64,000 nt of DNA from Flagellimonas allohymeniacidonis (GCF_004296335.1 NZ_SGIU01000001.1:907290-971289); one strand, 5' to 3'. Numbered from the stretch's first letter, positions 17,693 to 26,531 are shown. Notes: generated by a model from the letters alone, not told the origin. Numbers and translations: made by a program.

Positions 17693-18640
17693 ATGAATAT
17701 TTTAAAGCAGTTCTACCACGAGTATCAGAAGCATATTTTTGCCTATAGTCTTGTTCTTGGCATTATCATTCTTCTCCTTGCCTATAGTACTTGGATAACG
17801 AACAATACCGTTGTGGAGGTAATGAAGGTCGTTGGCCCTGTGATAATCTCAAGTGGTGTGTTCTCGGCTATTGTGAGATCTGATCAGTTCACTGAAATAT
17901 ATAAGAAAGAACTTGAAAAGATAATCTATTGTGATGATCACCTTAAACACAGAAGGGATGTACACGAATTATGGGAAAAGATCTCGAAACAGCTCTATCA
18001 GGACAAATTTCCCGAACTGAGTCGCAAGATATCCGAGACACTCATGAATTATTTTCCAATAGCATCCGAGCATTATTACCACGAATACACCTATCGTATA
18101 GACATCTCTTTTGTAGATGAACAAAAGGAATACATAAGGCTTAGCGAAAAGGAGGACTATGTGATAATATCCAACCGCGACAAAAAGGTTGATTACAAGT
18201 CCAGTACAATGTTCAAGTTCCCGGCGGAAGACAATGAAAGAAGCGATTACAGCCTTGATTCATTCAAGATAAACGGAAAACTGTCAATGCCCGACGAAAA
18301 GCAACTTACAAAGAACAGGAACAATAAAACAGGCACCATCAGCGTTGAACACAAAAGAGTACTTAGCGGTGAAAATCGGTACGTTATTTGTAAAGAAGAA
18401 ACTAAGGTCTATAGTTTGAAGATTGAGAACACCAAATCGCACACGGCGTCATGGTTGTTTGACAAATATCACTTGGAGGTAACATACCCCAAGGAACTCA
18501 AACTGAAGTTCTATGAAAAAGGCACCATCAAACGCTTTCGCGTTGATGTGAGAAAGGCCAACGGGCTGAATATCCTTAAAGCGGATTATGACGGGCTGAT
18601 GTTGCCGAACCAAGGGGTTCGCCTTATTTTTTCAAAATAA
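17693..18640 (+). CDS. two-TM membrane-anchored protein, unknown function
   Basis: 315 residues from ATG 17693; a TTG eight codons earlier is open but gives no better N-terminus. Two adjacent membrane helices (about 14-36 and 41-63) separated by a very short loop are followed by a soluble domain of about 245 residues rich in charged residues and, toward the end, beta strands. This resembles the general plan of small-TM effectors in anti-phage systems, but no specific family motif is recognised and no sensor partner lies beside it. It is cargo on the element. Confidence 0.65.
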   Translation: MNILKQFYHEYQKHIFAYSLVLGIIILLLAYSTWITNNTVVEVMKVVGPVIISSGVFSAIVRSDQFTEIYKKELEKIIYCDDHLKHRRDVHELWEKISKQLYQDKFPELSRKISETLMNYFPIASEHYYHEYTYRIDISFVDEQKEYIRLSEKEDYVIISNRDKKVDYKSSTMFKFPAEDNERSDYSLDSFKINGKLSMPDEKQLTKNRNNKTGTISVEHKRVLSGENRYVICKEETKVYSLKIENTKSHTASWLFDKYHLEVTYPKELKLKFYEKGTIKRFRVDVRKANGLNILKADYDGLMLPNQGVRLIFSK

Positions 18641-18953
18641 AAACGTATATTCACCCAATATGCATTAATTTTGCACTATGAAAAACTACATGAACAACAC
18701 ATCTGTGATCGAAGAGGAAGAGTACACTGGATAATGTGTGCCGCACTTTTCCTTCCCCCTTGTTTTGTTTGAAAAAAGCGACAGTCCCAAATCGTACGCT
18801 TCTTTTGAGAGATTTCTTTTGTCTTAGATTCAAACTGTTAAATTTGTCTTATTCCTAGGTTTCTGTAGTAAAAGACCTACTTTATCCAATGATTTCCAAG
18901 TACTTTTTCTGATATAGTAGAACCAAATAAGTCTGTGCTTACTTCTTATTTGA
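18641..18953. other. gap with promoter-like box and weak hairpin, no clear gene
   Basis: Contains TAATTTTG at 18666-18673 (a match to the -7 consensus) followed at 18678 by an 18-codon frame (MKNYMNNTSVIEEEEYTG). A weak hairpin lies at about 18771-18805, where AAAAAAGCG can pair with CGCTTcTTTT. This could be a small RNA, a peptide gene or a remnant; nothing stronger can be supported. Confidence 0.3.
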
Positions 18954-19142
18954 TTACCATATTCCCTTACAATCTAAACATACTTGTGCAATATCGCTTC
19001 CTTCAATAACTGGGCATTTGCATCGCGATACGAAACCGGGACACAAGTTTCCATTTCCTCTATGAAATTCCTTATTATTTTCAATAATCTCCTTTCCGCT
19101 TGGTCCAGTGTATCGTAAAAGAACTCGTCCTTTATGGTCCAT
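18954..19142 (-). CDS. small cysteine-rich protein, 62 residues
   Basis: Starts at ATG 19142 (MDHKGRVLLRYTGPSGKEII) and has five cysteines in the C-terminal half (LCPGFVSRCKCPV, then VCLDCKGIW), a spacing that could bind zinc. It follows the 282-residue gene on the same strand by 67 bp, so an operon is possible. No family recognised; it may be spurious. Confidence 0.4.
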   Translation of the reverse strand: MDHKGRVLLRYTGPSGKEIIENNKEFHRGNGNLCPGFVSRCKCPVIEGSDIAQVCLDCKGIW

Positions 19143-19209
19143 TACTCATCTACCTTAGTATAGTCTTAGTGCTTCGAGCAATAAATTCCCGATTGACTCA
19201 TTTATTGAC

Positions 19210-20058
19210 TTAAGTTGATGAAAGAAACTTTATCAAACCAAAAGCAAGGGCTGTGCATCTAAACGCTGCATAATCACCAGTATTGCTGACTTTGCCCTCA
19301 GCCGGATTGTAGATTAGGCCTAGGACTCGGAGATCGTTCATTAGAAAATGATATTCTTGTTCCTTAAGTGAATCAAGTTTTTTCTTTCTTTCCTCAATTA
19401 TTGCTTGGAAATCTTTGCCAAGATTTGATAATTCGAGATTGGTCTCATAGATTTCCTTGTCAAACCTTGCAATAATTTGGTTGTCTTCTTTCAGTCTAAA
19501 TTTTTGAAGCTGTATTTCGGCAATCCGCAAATCCCTTTTTTCTGTCAACCCTTGTCTTTTGGCATTTACGGACTTGTAGTTGGTATGATATTTTTCTATT
19601 CGAGGTTCAGTGGAAACAAAAACAGATAATATGGAAATCTGGGTTTCGTTTAAGGCCATTGCCAAATCCAAATAACGTGAGACGTAATCAAAGTCCTCAT
19701 CATATATTATTTGTCCAACGATAACCTGTTTAAGCCTCTCGATTTTTTCTTCCTTGTTTGCCTTTGAGGCCTTTCTTATACCCTCTTCGATTAGATCCCA
19801 TAGCTCAACCCTATCTGATTTGGAAATATCAAAATCAGGGTCGATTTTTCGAATCCCTTTTTCCAGTTTTTCGACAAACGAAATGACCCTTTGTATTTTT
19901 ACTTCGGCATGTACGCCAAATAAAGTCTCAAAAACCAAATTTGCACCCAGCGTACCCACAAAGGCATCTCCAGTAACTGCTGCCAGCATGGGGCCAGCAA
20001 TAGTCTTAAATGCAGTCTTGACCGCTAACAAGTTATCTTCAAGATTCTCCTTTTTCAT
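19210..20058 (-). CDS. unknown helical element protein
   Basis: A 282-residue protein. The N-terminus is mildly hydrophobic with Gly/Ala (TIAGPMLAAVTGDAFVGTLG, about 19-38). A predicted coiled coil lies at about 165-245 (KRQGLTEKRDLRIAEIQLQK, LDSLKEQEYHFL), and the C-terminal segment LRVLGLIYNPAEGKVSNTGDYA could be a wing-like beta hairpin. No motif was recognised. The short hydrophobic patch could insert in a membrane, but this is uncertain. Confidence 0.65.
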   Translation of the reverse strand: MKKENLEDNLLAVKTAFKTIAGPMLAAVTGDAFVGTLGANLVFETLFGVHAEVKIQRVISFVEKLEKGIRKIDPDFDISKSDRVELWDLIEEGIRKASKANKEEKIERLKQVIVGQIIYDEDFDYVSRYLDLAMALNETQISILSVFVSTEPRIEKYHTNYKSVNAKRQGLTEKRDLRIAEIQLQKFRLKEDNQIIARFDKEIYETNLELSNLGKDFQAIIEERKKKLDSLKEQEYHFLMNDLRVLGLIYNPAEGKVSNTGDYAAFRCTALAFGLIKFLSST

Positions 20059-20170
20059 CGGTAACAGCAGTTAACAAAAAAGCCTAGTGGTCCATAAAAT
20101 CAACTGTTTTGTCTGCCAAATGGGAACACCTAGGTTTTGTGAAAAATAAAACCGAAATATTCGAAGCAGC

Positions 20171-20665
20171 CTAGGCTTTCTCAGATATCATCAAATACGT
20201 TGATATTCCATCGTCTCGATTTACGAAACCTACATTAACATCAAAATAAGTCAAATACCAGCTCCTGAAGGCACCTCCTTCCTCTGATTCCATCATGTCA
20301 AGGTCAAAAGAAGCAAATTCGCCCTGGCCCAAAAAATCTTCACCTAGACCATTATACAGTTTGTTCACCAGATCCCTTGTTGCCCTTGGGTTAGGATCAT
20401 TCATCGCCTTGTATAAAAATCGTGTTCCATCCTTGTGGTCTGTGATAGAGACATAATCAAACCCTTGTTCGCAATCCGTCCCGTTTAGCTCAGATATTTT
20501 GACAGCTCCCTCAAGTTCCTCCTTTAAAGAAATTTCGGTTTCTTCCATATTTTGATGGTCGTAATCATATGGGTTAATATCTACATTTGACAAAATTGTT
20601 TTTAACCTTGCCTTTCTGTTTTCATCACTTTCCTTTTTTGGTTTAAGCCTATCAAATAGTCCCAT
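20171..20665 (-). CDS. unknown acidic element protein
   Basis: A 164-residue soluble, acidic protein starting MGLFDRLKPKKESDENRKAR. There is no signal peptide, membrane helix or catalytic motif that I recognise. It lies 112 bp upstream of the 282-residue gene on the same strand, and divergent (103 bp) from the zinc-ribbon gene. Confidence 0.65.
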   Translation of the reverse strand: MGLFDRLKPKKESDENRKARLKTILSNVDINPYDYDHQNMEETEISLKEELEGAVKISELNGTDCEQGFDYVSITDHKDGTRFLYKAMNDPNPRATRDLVNKLYNGLGEDFLGQGEFASFDLDMMESEEGGAFRSWYLTYFDVNVGFVNRDDGISTYLMISEKA

Positions 20666-20768
20666 ATAACAAGTTTAGAATTGCATTATTCTGATACTTT
20701 CGAAGATAATAAACCATTATCTTTAAAGGAAATTCTGACAACATTTAATCACTTTATTACCCTAACCA

Positions 20769-21707
20769 ATGAAATCGTGTTACGGATGCGAAGAGCAAAT
20801 CAACGAATCCTATAAATTTTGCCCTCATTGCGGGGTTAGACAAACCAAACTAATATGCCAAAATTGTAATTATTCAAACGAGGCGAACTCAAAGTTCTGC
20901 CAAGAATGCGGAAATTCTTTAACCACAAAATCAAAGAAAAAGATTCCACTGGCTGCTGAACAAACTGAGATGCCCATCCCTTCAACTGGTATAACGGTTG
21001 AGTTCAATTTTTCCACTTCCCAAACATTTGATTTTGCGGTAGAGGAAGCCTCAAAGTTCGCTTCATACCGGATGATTGGTGAAGGTAAAAAAGCTGTTTA
21101 TCGAGTTAACGTTCCAGATACTTCCATTGAAGAACTAATGCCCTTACTTGAAAACTTAAAAGGATGGAGGAACCGAAGAGTTTACCACAATGGAGAGAAA
21201 ATGAAATGGGATACGATTTTTGGCTACCAATGGTGCTATGAACAAAGAAGTGCCAGTTTCAGACCAAACCTGTATTGTTTTGGTTATGACAATGACTACA
21301 GTTATAACCTATGGGGTTGCATACAGAGTAGGCTGGAATTTCGAGAGAACTCTGATCTATTCACATATGGCAAGTGGCTTAATACTAAGGGTGATTGGGA
21401 ATTTGATAAAAAAAGGATACTTCATGAGCTCCAAAAAAATCTTTTCCCATTTCGCTTTTGCCCTGCCCTGAACCTTGGTTTGACAAGAGAAGTACTAGAA
21501 GCTTTTCCAGAAAAGGTGAACCCACACCAGGATAAGGACTGGAAGTTCGTTGAGAATTGGAGATCTCAGGATGGATTAAAAATCACCCAATCAAAGTACG
21601 GCTTCCCTCAAGAAATGTATGCTAACGGTGCGCAACCCGCCAGTATGAAAAAGTTTGTAATGGGTATCTCTAAGAAGATAAAACACAAATTACCGGAAGG
21701 TGTTTGA
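20769..21707 (+). CDS. double zinc-ribbon protein
   Basis: A 312-residue protein. Its N-terminus carries two four-cysteine ribbons: CYGCEEQINESYKFCPHCG (4-22) and CQNCNYSNEANSKFCQECG (about 30-48). A linker leads to a domain of about 230 residues with aromatic-rich motifs (WDTIFGYQWCYEQR, YCFGYDNDYSYNLWGC) that I do not recognise. Zinc ribbons here most likely mediate protein or nucleic-acid contacts. The next gene starts 10 bp later on the same strand, so the two are probably a functional pair. Confidence 0.75.
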   Translation: MKSCYGCEEQINESYKFCPHCGVRQTKLICQNCNYSNEANSKFCQECGNSLTTKSKKKIPLAAEQTEMPIPSTGITVEFNFSTSQTFDFAVEEASKFASYRMIGEGKKAVYRVNVPDTSIEELMPLLENLKGWRNRRVYHNGEKMKWDTIFGYQWCYEQRSASFRPNLYCFGYDNDYSYNLWGCIQSRLEFRENSDLFTYGKWLNTKGDWEFDKKRILHELQKNLFPFRFCPALNLGLTREVLEAFPEKVNPHQDKDWKFVENWRSQDGLKITQSKYGFPQEMYANGAQPASMKKFVMGISKKIKHKLPEGV

Positions 21708-21717
21708 CCATTGAGAA

Positions 21718-22209
21718 ATGACAAGGCATTATCTGGACATTGGTCTTAAGAAATATTACGATCGAGCTTATCAAGAAGTGAAAACTTCAGGGAATGTATT
21801 TTGGAGTCTTGATGAAGGGCTTGCTCCATTTCTTGAAGAGATTAATTCAAATGAACATATTCAGACAATATATTCAAAACGTGGCCCCTATATGGGAGGC
21901 TTCAAGCTATACAGTTATGTTGCAATAGCATATTCTCAAAAAGTTGAGCTTTCTTTGTTTAGGAACGTCATTCCGATTTTTATTTCCAAGTACAACGAGC
22001 TTAGAGACGGTGAATGCATATATGAATATCGAAAACCCTACAAACGCGAGGATAAGGAAAAAGATGTGGAAGTTTTGGATTTAATGTGTATCAAAGATCC
22101 CAACTATTTTAATGTGCACCATATCCGTTTGGAACTAAAGGGTATCGGTCATAATACGCACAACGAATTTTGGGTTGACCTAGCTAAGTATCTTTCCGAG
22201 ATAAAATGA
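21718..22209 (+). CDS. unknown protein paired with the zinc-ribbon gene
   Basis: A 163-residue soluble protein with no signal peptide or known motif. Segments such as RGPYMGGFKLYSYVAIAYSQK and HNTHNEFWVDLAKYLSEIK suggest a compact alpha/beta fold. It lies 10 bp after the zinc-ribbon gene and converges on the terminase large-subunit gene across a 105-bp gap. Confidence 0.65.
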   Translation: MTRHYLDIGLKKYYDRAYQEVKTSGNVFWSLDEGLAPFLEEINSNEHIQTIYSKRGPYMGGFKLYSYVAIAYSQKVELSLFRNVIPIFISKYNELRDGECIYEYRKPYKREDKEKDVEVLDLMCIKDPNYFNVHHIRLELKGIGHNTHNEFWVDLAKYLSEIK

Positions 22210-22314
22210 TGTATTTGAACGATTACAATACACCTTATTGTCAACCAATTTTTCAAATACCTGTATATCTGATACTTACCATAACTTATTTGGAGTAGTA
22301 GAGTACTGAACCCT

Positions 22315-23610
22315 CTATCCCACAATAAAATAGTCTCCCTTTTTCAATTCGAAATAGTACCGCATCATAATGGAATCCCAATCATCTGGACTTCTTCCAA
22401 TCTTTTCCTTGACCATCTCCTTGGGCACAATGGATAATTTGCCGTCCTTGTCCATATCCTTCATTTTGACCTGTTCCATTTCAGCAACGACTTGGTCCCT
22501 AACAGTTCCAGAATCAACCAATTCGCCGGTTTCCCTAGCCTGTATCTTTTTTGCCATCTCGATGCTGCATTGGCTTTTTAAGTTGGAATAGTTCTGGCCC
22601 TTCAAGGGTCTTGAATTGTTCACAAACCCTTTGCACTTCAAATAGTCAACTACGCCTCCCCCAACCCCGTCCTCATCAGCTATGGTATTGGAGAGGCTTA
22701 TGGAGTGTTCGGACATGATCCGTTTTGCCATATCAACAACCTCGTTTACAGCCCCTATCGGCAGTTCATATCTCTTGGTACATAACCATCCCTCCCATAC
22801 CCTGAAAACGGTACTGTCCTTCCCAAAACGGGCCACATCAATGGTGAGGTATCTGTTGCCTGTTGGATTGAGGTGTACAGGATTGAAATAGTCATCTATC
22901 GCCTCTTTACTGATCAGGGCCGAGGGGTCGTCATCATAAAGCCAGTTGCCATAATAGAGCCTTTCCTTACTATCATTGTCAAGTGACAGCAATCCTTCAA
23001 GATATGATGGGTGAAGATGCGGATTGTCCTTAGGCAACGCTTGAACGAATTTCCTGTGTTCCGGCAATGTATTCTTTCGGTCACGTTGGTAAAACTCGTG
23101 GTACACCCAGTTTTTTGAAGGGTTGCAAGTACCAAGTATTTTGGGTATCCTCTTGAACTCTTCCAGTTTATAGCGAATCCGGGACTTGACGATCTGCCAG
23201 GCTTTATACGTAATTTGATTGCATTCATCAATAAATGCCCCTGTAATCTCTAGGGATCCAAGGGAATCAAATTCTGGGTCACTTGGGTACTGGAAAAGGT
23301 CCTTTAATAGTACTTCACTACCATTGCCAAAGAGCAAGTTCTGCTTCTGGGAGTTGTATTCGTATTGATCATTTATTCCAAGTTCTTTTGATAGCTCAAA
23401 GAATGTGTTCAAGGTCGTTTCCCGAAGGTTCTTGAGTTTCGACCTGCCCATTAGCCACCTGGTTCCTGGATGTTTCTGGCAGGATTCCATGAGCCAGAGG
23501 CACCCCAAGGCCGTTTTGCCACCACCACTTGCTCCGCCATATAGCAGTTCATGGGTCGTGCTGTCCTTGAGGTATCTCACAGCTTCAATCTGTTTCGGCA
23601 GTAGCTTCAT
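22315..23610 (-). CDS. phage terminase large subunit (TerL)
   Basis: A 431-residue DNA-packaging motor. The ATPase domain has Walker A GGASGGGKT at about 25-33, Walker B GAFIDE ending at about 129, and the coupling motif GTCNPSKNW near 160-168. The RNase H-like nuclease domain shows its acidic residues in YLTIDVARFG (D258), IADEDG (D312) and DDWDS (D412). Both activities thus look intact. ATG 23610 is chosen over GTG 23613; an AGGAGG lies just upstream. It overlaps the TerS-like gene by 26 bp and ends the leftward operon. No portal or capsid gene follows, which is unusual. Confidence 0.92.
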   Translation of the reverse strand: MKLLPKQIEAVRYLKDSTTHELLYGGASGGGKTALGCLWLMESCQKHPGTRWLMGRSKLKNLRETTLNTFFELSKELGINDQYEYNSQKQNLLFGNGSEVLLKDLFQYPSDPEFDSLGSLEITGAFIDECNQITYKAWQIVKSRIRYKLEEFKRIPKILGTCNPSKNWVYHEFYQRDRKNTLPEHRKFVQALPKDNPHLHPSYLEGLLSLDNDSKERLYYGNWLYDDDPSALISKEAIDDYFNPVHLNPTGNRYLTIDVARFGKDSTVFRVWEGWLCTKRYELPIGAVNEVVDMAKRIMSEHSISLSNTIADEDGVGGGVVDYLKCKGFVNNSRPLKGQNYSNLKSQCSIEMAKKIQARETGELVDSGTVRDQVVAEMEQVKMKDMDKDGKLSIVPKEMVKEKIGRSPDDWDSIMMRYYFELKKGDYFIVG

Positions 23611-23962
23611 CACCTCCTAGCGATATTACGTTCATGGGCTTGCTGTCCGAAGTGTGGTCAATATAGGATTGCGACAGCTTCTTTCTTTCTTCATTGGTGG
23701 CGATGAGCTTCATAAGGGCCATCTGTAAGGTTGCGTTGTCGGATTCCCTCCACTTTTTTCTCAGTTCCACCTTTAAAGCGATGCGATTTTTGCCCAAAAG
23801 GTCTTTTAGCTTGTCCATTTCGTTTGAACCCAGTGGGATGTACTTGTAGAAAGTAGATTTGGAACATGGGAGAAAAGACACAACGTCCTCGATGAAGAAG
23901 AGGTTGTGCTTTTCGGTCTCATTGGTTGCCATTTCGAACAATGTTGCGGTATCGTAGGTCAT
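23585..23962 (-). CDS. putative terminase small subunit (TerS-like)
   Basis: A 125-residue, mostly helical protein with a possible DNA-binding N-terminal helix-turn-helix (FIEDVVSFLPCSKSTFYKYI, about 23-42) and a helical oligomerisation-like middle (KVELRKKWRESDNATLQMAL). Its position directly upstream of TerL, with overlapping frames, is the classical terS-terL arrangement. The assignment rests on context and size more than on motif. TerS selects the DNA to be packaged, so this protein would set the packaging specificity of the element. Confidence 0.7.
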   Translation of the reverse strand: MTYDTATLFEMATNETEKHNLFFIEDVVSFLPCSKSTFYKYIPLGSNEMDKLKDLLGKNRIALKVELRKKWRESDNATLQMALMKLIATNEERKKLSQSYIDHTSDSKPMNVISLGGDEATAETD

Positions 23963-23972
23963 ATCGTGTGTT

Positions 23973-24323
23973 TTAGATGTTCTTTAAGTAGGCGTTGCTC
24001 CACTCAATGTAGTCTCTCACATATTCGGGACTGGTGGTGGTTTTTGAATAATTCTCCTCCCTCCAATTGCTCTCGAATACCTGCATTGCCTTTCCTTTTG
24101 CTGTGGGGGAAATGTAATTCGATCCCTTGGGCAGTTCGACCACCAAACCTTTCCATTTCTCTACCTCAGGTCTTATGTCATGGATCGGCAGGTTGTGTTT
24201 TTCGGAAACAATTGTTGATGTTTCGGCCATGAACTTTGCACGGCGCTCTTCGAGGGTAAGGGAATGTTCCGAATTGTAGTTCTTTGCATTTTCCCAAATT
24301 GATTTTGCTACTTCTTTGTTCAT
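23973..24323 (-). CDS. unknown operon protein
   Basis: 116 residues from ATG 24323; a GTG 12 codons earlier is also open but would overlap the preceding gene. Helical and charged, with no recognised motif. It lies 10 bp upstream of the TerS-like gene and 10 bp after the 200-residue gene, inside the leftward terminase operon. Confidence 0.6.
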   Translation of the reverse strand: MNKEVAKSIWENAKNYNSEHSLTLEERRAKFMAETSTIVSEKHNLPIHDIRPEVEKWKGLVVELPKGSNYISPTAKGKAMQVFESNWREENYSKTTTSPEYVRDYIEWSNAYLKNI

Positions 24324-24333
24324 ATTCTTGCGA

Positions 24334-24936
24334 TTAAAAATTCTTGATTCCTTTTGCACTGGGCCTGAAGCCCTCGCTTGTCACGTTGACCACCTTTAGG
24401 ATATCGATGGTCCTGTGCCTTGCCTCTGAATTGTGGCTATGGAAGCCCAACTTACCTGCAATTGCCTTGTTCCTGTTCAAAAGCTCTGACAGTTCACGGG
24501 CAAATTTCAAGGTCTCCACTTGGGACTCAGTGTTTGCGATTATCTCGTATTTGGATTTTATCTCTTGTTTGCCCTTTTCACTGATGTCCATCCAGATCCC
24601 ATCGAGTTCCGCATATTGGAGGGTCCTGTATCTGTCTGGAACATAGTAGAGCTTGTTAATCAATCCTTTGGGGTCAATCCCCATGGCCTCGTAATTGAAC
24701 TCCTCTGTGGCATTTGGGAATGGAAATTTTGGCCTGAGCTTATCCGACACATAATCAGCACCTTTTTTAAGGATTTCCTTTCGTTGTGCAACCGTAGGCT
24801 TCTCACCGAAAAATTCATCCACCGCTTCAAAGGCCCCATTGATTTCATCGACCCTTTTCCTTACCTGGTTGGTCACCATTATTATTGAGTTGTGTTCGTG
24901 GCCCATGACCGGGCTTTCCATTTCAGCTGTTTCCAT
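24334..24936 (-). CDS. unknown operon protein
   Basis: A 200-residue soluble protein with long helices (VTNQVRKRVDEINGAFEAVD, KYEIIANTESQVETLKFARE) and a segment NEARH-like near 168 (HSHNSEARHRTIDIL). No family recognised. It sits 17 bp after the coiled-coil gene in the leftward operon. Confidence 0.6.
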   Translation of the reverse strand: METAEMESPVMGHEHNSIIMVTNQVRKRVDEINGAFEAVDEFFGEKPTVAQRKEILKKGADYVSDKLRPKFPFPNATEEFNYEAMGIDPKGLINKLYYVPDRYRTLQYAELDGIWMDISEKGKQEIKSKYEIIANTESQVETLKFARELSELLNRNKAIAGKLGFHSHNSEARHRTIDILKVVNVTSEGFRPSAKGIKNF

Positions 24937-24953
24937 TATCTACTTTTTAGTTA

Positions 24954-25349
24954 TTATCTATATCTGTATAGGTCGTCCCTATCGCTCTTGTTCCATAAAT
25001 GGCTCAACTCGAGTTCCAGGTTACGTTTTTGCTCCTTCCTTATTCGCTCCTGCTCCCTTTCCAAGTACCCTAGCCGTTCGATTATCTGCAGCCTAAGTTC
25101 ATCACTGTATTTCGAGACAATGAGCAACAGCCCCTTTTTGGTGAGCAAGTATTCTTTCCTAAGCTTTCCCTGTTCATCTATGTACCTATCCTCGTTCCAT
25201 AGCCGACGCATTTCTGCGTTGGCAACGTTCTTTTGTAGGTTGGTGATTGTTCTAAGCACATCGGAATGCCTCTTGGATACCACATCCGCAAGTATCCTTG
25301 AACTTGTGTTCTGCATATTGTTGATTTGGGCCAATCTGTCTTCTTTCAT
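24954..25349 (-). CDS. coiled-coil operon protein, unknown
   Basis: 131 residues, highly charged, with a probable coiled coil over the C-terminal half (IIERLGYLEREQERIRKEQK). The start overlaps the stop of the winged-helix gene by 4 bp, indicating translational coupling. No motif recognised. Confidence 0.6.
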   Translation of the reverse strand: MKEDRLAQINNMQNTSSRILADVVSKRHSDVLRTITNLQKNVANAEMRRLWNEDRYIDEQGKLRKEYLLTKKGLLLIVSKYSDELRLQIIERLGYLEREQERIRKEQKRNLELELSHLWNKSDRDDLYRYR

Positions 25350-26194
25350 TTTACAACTTGCTTTTTTTCCGCACCTACTAGAGCATTATTTATAACAATC
25401 TCTGGACTTCTTTCATGGTATATTCCTAAAGATCCTTGAAAGAGACCACCAAAATGTAGGAGGTCATTTTCCCTTAGAACAAATTCCTTGTCCTTTATTC
25501 CTGGAAGAACTAATTCAAAAAGCCTACTTTGTTTTATAAGACCAAGCATAATGAGTTTTGATTTGAAATCCTTACCGCTGGATTCATTACAATTCGAAGG
25601 TATATCTGTATCTTTAAGTATCTTATGGAAGGCTAGATTGGAAAGTGTGCTCTTTGAACGAAATTTTGATTTTAATTCCTCAAGCGTTATACCCTGGCGG
25701 TACAACTTTTTCCAAATCCTGTAATCGCCCTTGGATAGCCGCTCATTACGGGAACATGCTTCCAGTACCTCTATCCGTTTAGCTTTCTTGCCAATCTGCC
25801 TTTCCTGTTTTCCCAATCTTGAGTGAACCCTAACAAATGCACAATAGGTTTTGGTATCAATGAATTTATCATAGACTTTTATTGGGATGAGTTTTCGTCT
25901 GTGCAGACATGGCAGATTGTTGCTGCTCCATTTCCTTCCATGCACAGCAATGTTTCCATTGTTATGAATCTCAAGGAGACCTATTTCCAGAAGTATGGGA
26001 AGGTGCTTTTCAATTGTTGTGCGGGACAGGCCCGTCAATTCCCTCAGCATTGCGACCGGGCCTTTCTTCCCTACTTTCTTTAATACCACATCCTTTTTGT
26101 AGGCGCGGATAGTAGCAAAAGTTGCTATCAGTCCATCACCGCCCAAACGGAAAAGACAGTCATATTCTACATTCGTCAGATACACTCTTTTCAT
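25346..26194 (-). CDS. winged-helix DNA-binding protein, replication- or regulation-related
   Basis: A 282-residue protein. Residues about 45-90 form a winged helix (VAMLRELTGLSRTTIEKHLP, LLEIGLLEIHNNGNIAVHG), the type seen in phage replication-initiation and plasmid proteins. The basic middle (KQERQIGKKAKRIEVLEA) could contact DNA. No helicase or primase motif is present. It directly abuts the excisionase-like gene and is coupled to the next gene by a 4-bp overlap. Replication initiator or transcription factor are both possible. Confidence 0.6.
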   Translation of the reverse strand: MKRVYLTNVEYDCLFRLGGDGLIATFATIRAYKKDVVLKKVGKKGPVAMLRELTGLSRTTIEKHLPILLEIGLLEIHNNGNIAVHGRKWSSNNLPCLHRRKLIPIKVYDKFIDTKTYCAFVRVHSRLGKQERQIGKKAKRIEVLEACSRNERLSKGDYRIWKKLYRQGITLEELKSKFRSKSTLSNLAFHKILKDTDIPSNCNESSGKDFKSKLIMLGLIKQSRLFELVLPGIKDKEFVLRENDLLHFGGLFQGSLGIYHERSPEIVINNALVGAEKKQVVK

Positions 26195-26473
26195 CTAGGA
26201 GGCCCGTTGGTACTTTATGGATTTTACTTCTTGGCAGACCCTTAGAAATTCCTTGTCAGGAATTAAATACTTTGTAGAAAACCTTTCTGCCTTGATTCTA
26301 CCGTCCTTAATGGCATTGATGATAGTCTGCTCACTTAAGGGGGTGACATTGGCCAATTGCTTGGGAGAGTATTTCTTTACCGATACCTCTTCTGGGATTT
26401 TTTCTGAAAGTGTGGCAATATCAGACTTTAAAGACTCTATCGCCTTAAGTATTGCCTCATATGGATTGTACAT
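26195..26473 (-). CDS. excisionase-like helix-turn-helix protein
   Basis: A 92-residue protein. An N-terminal helix is followed by a MerR/AlpA/Xis-type winged helix (YSPKQLANVTPLSEQTIINA, IKDGRIKAERFSTKYLIPD). Such proteins act as recombination directionality factors or as activators in integrated elements. It is the first gene of the leftward operon that ends with terL, so it probably links excision to the packaging genes. Confidence 0.75.
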   Translation of the reverse strand: MYNPYEAILKAIESLKSDIATLSEKIPEEVSVKKYSPKQLANVTPLSEQTIINAIKDGRIKAERFSTKYLIPDKEFLRVCQEVKSIKYQRAS

Positions 26474-26531
26474 GACCTTGAATTTTTAGTTAAACTCAAG
26501 GCTAAAATCCTTATTGGATATAACAATTATC

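Noticed and set aside
14660..22209. A recognised complete defence system (CBASS, Thoeris, RM, Gabija)
   Set aside because: No nucleotidyltransferase, TIR, methyltransferase, restriction nuclease or helicase motif is found in the cargo proteins; any defence role remains inference.
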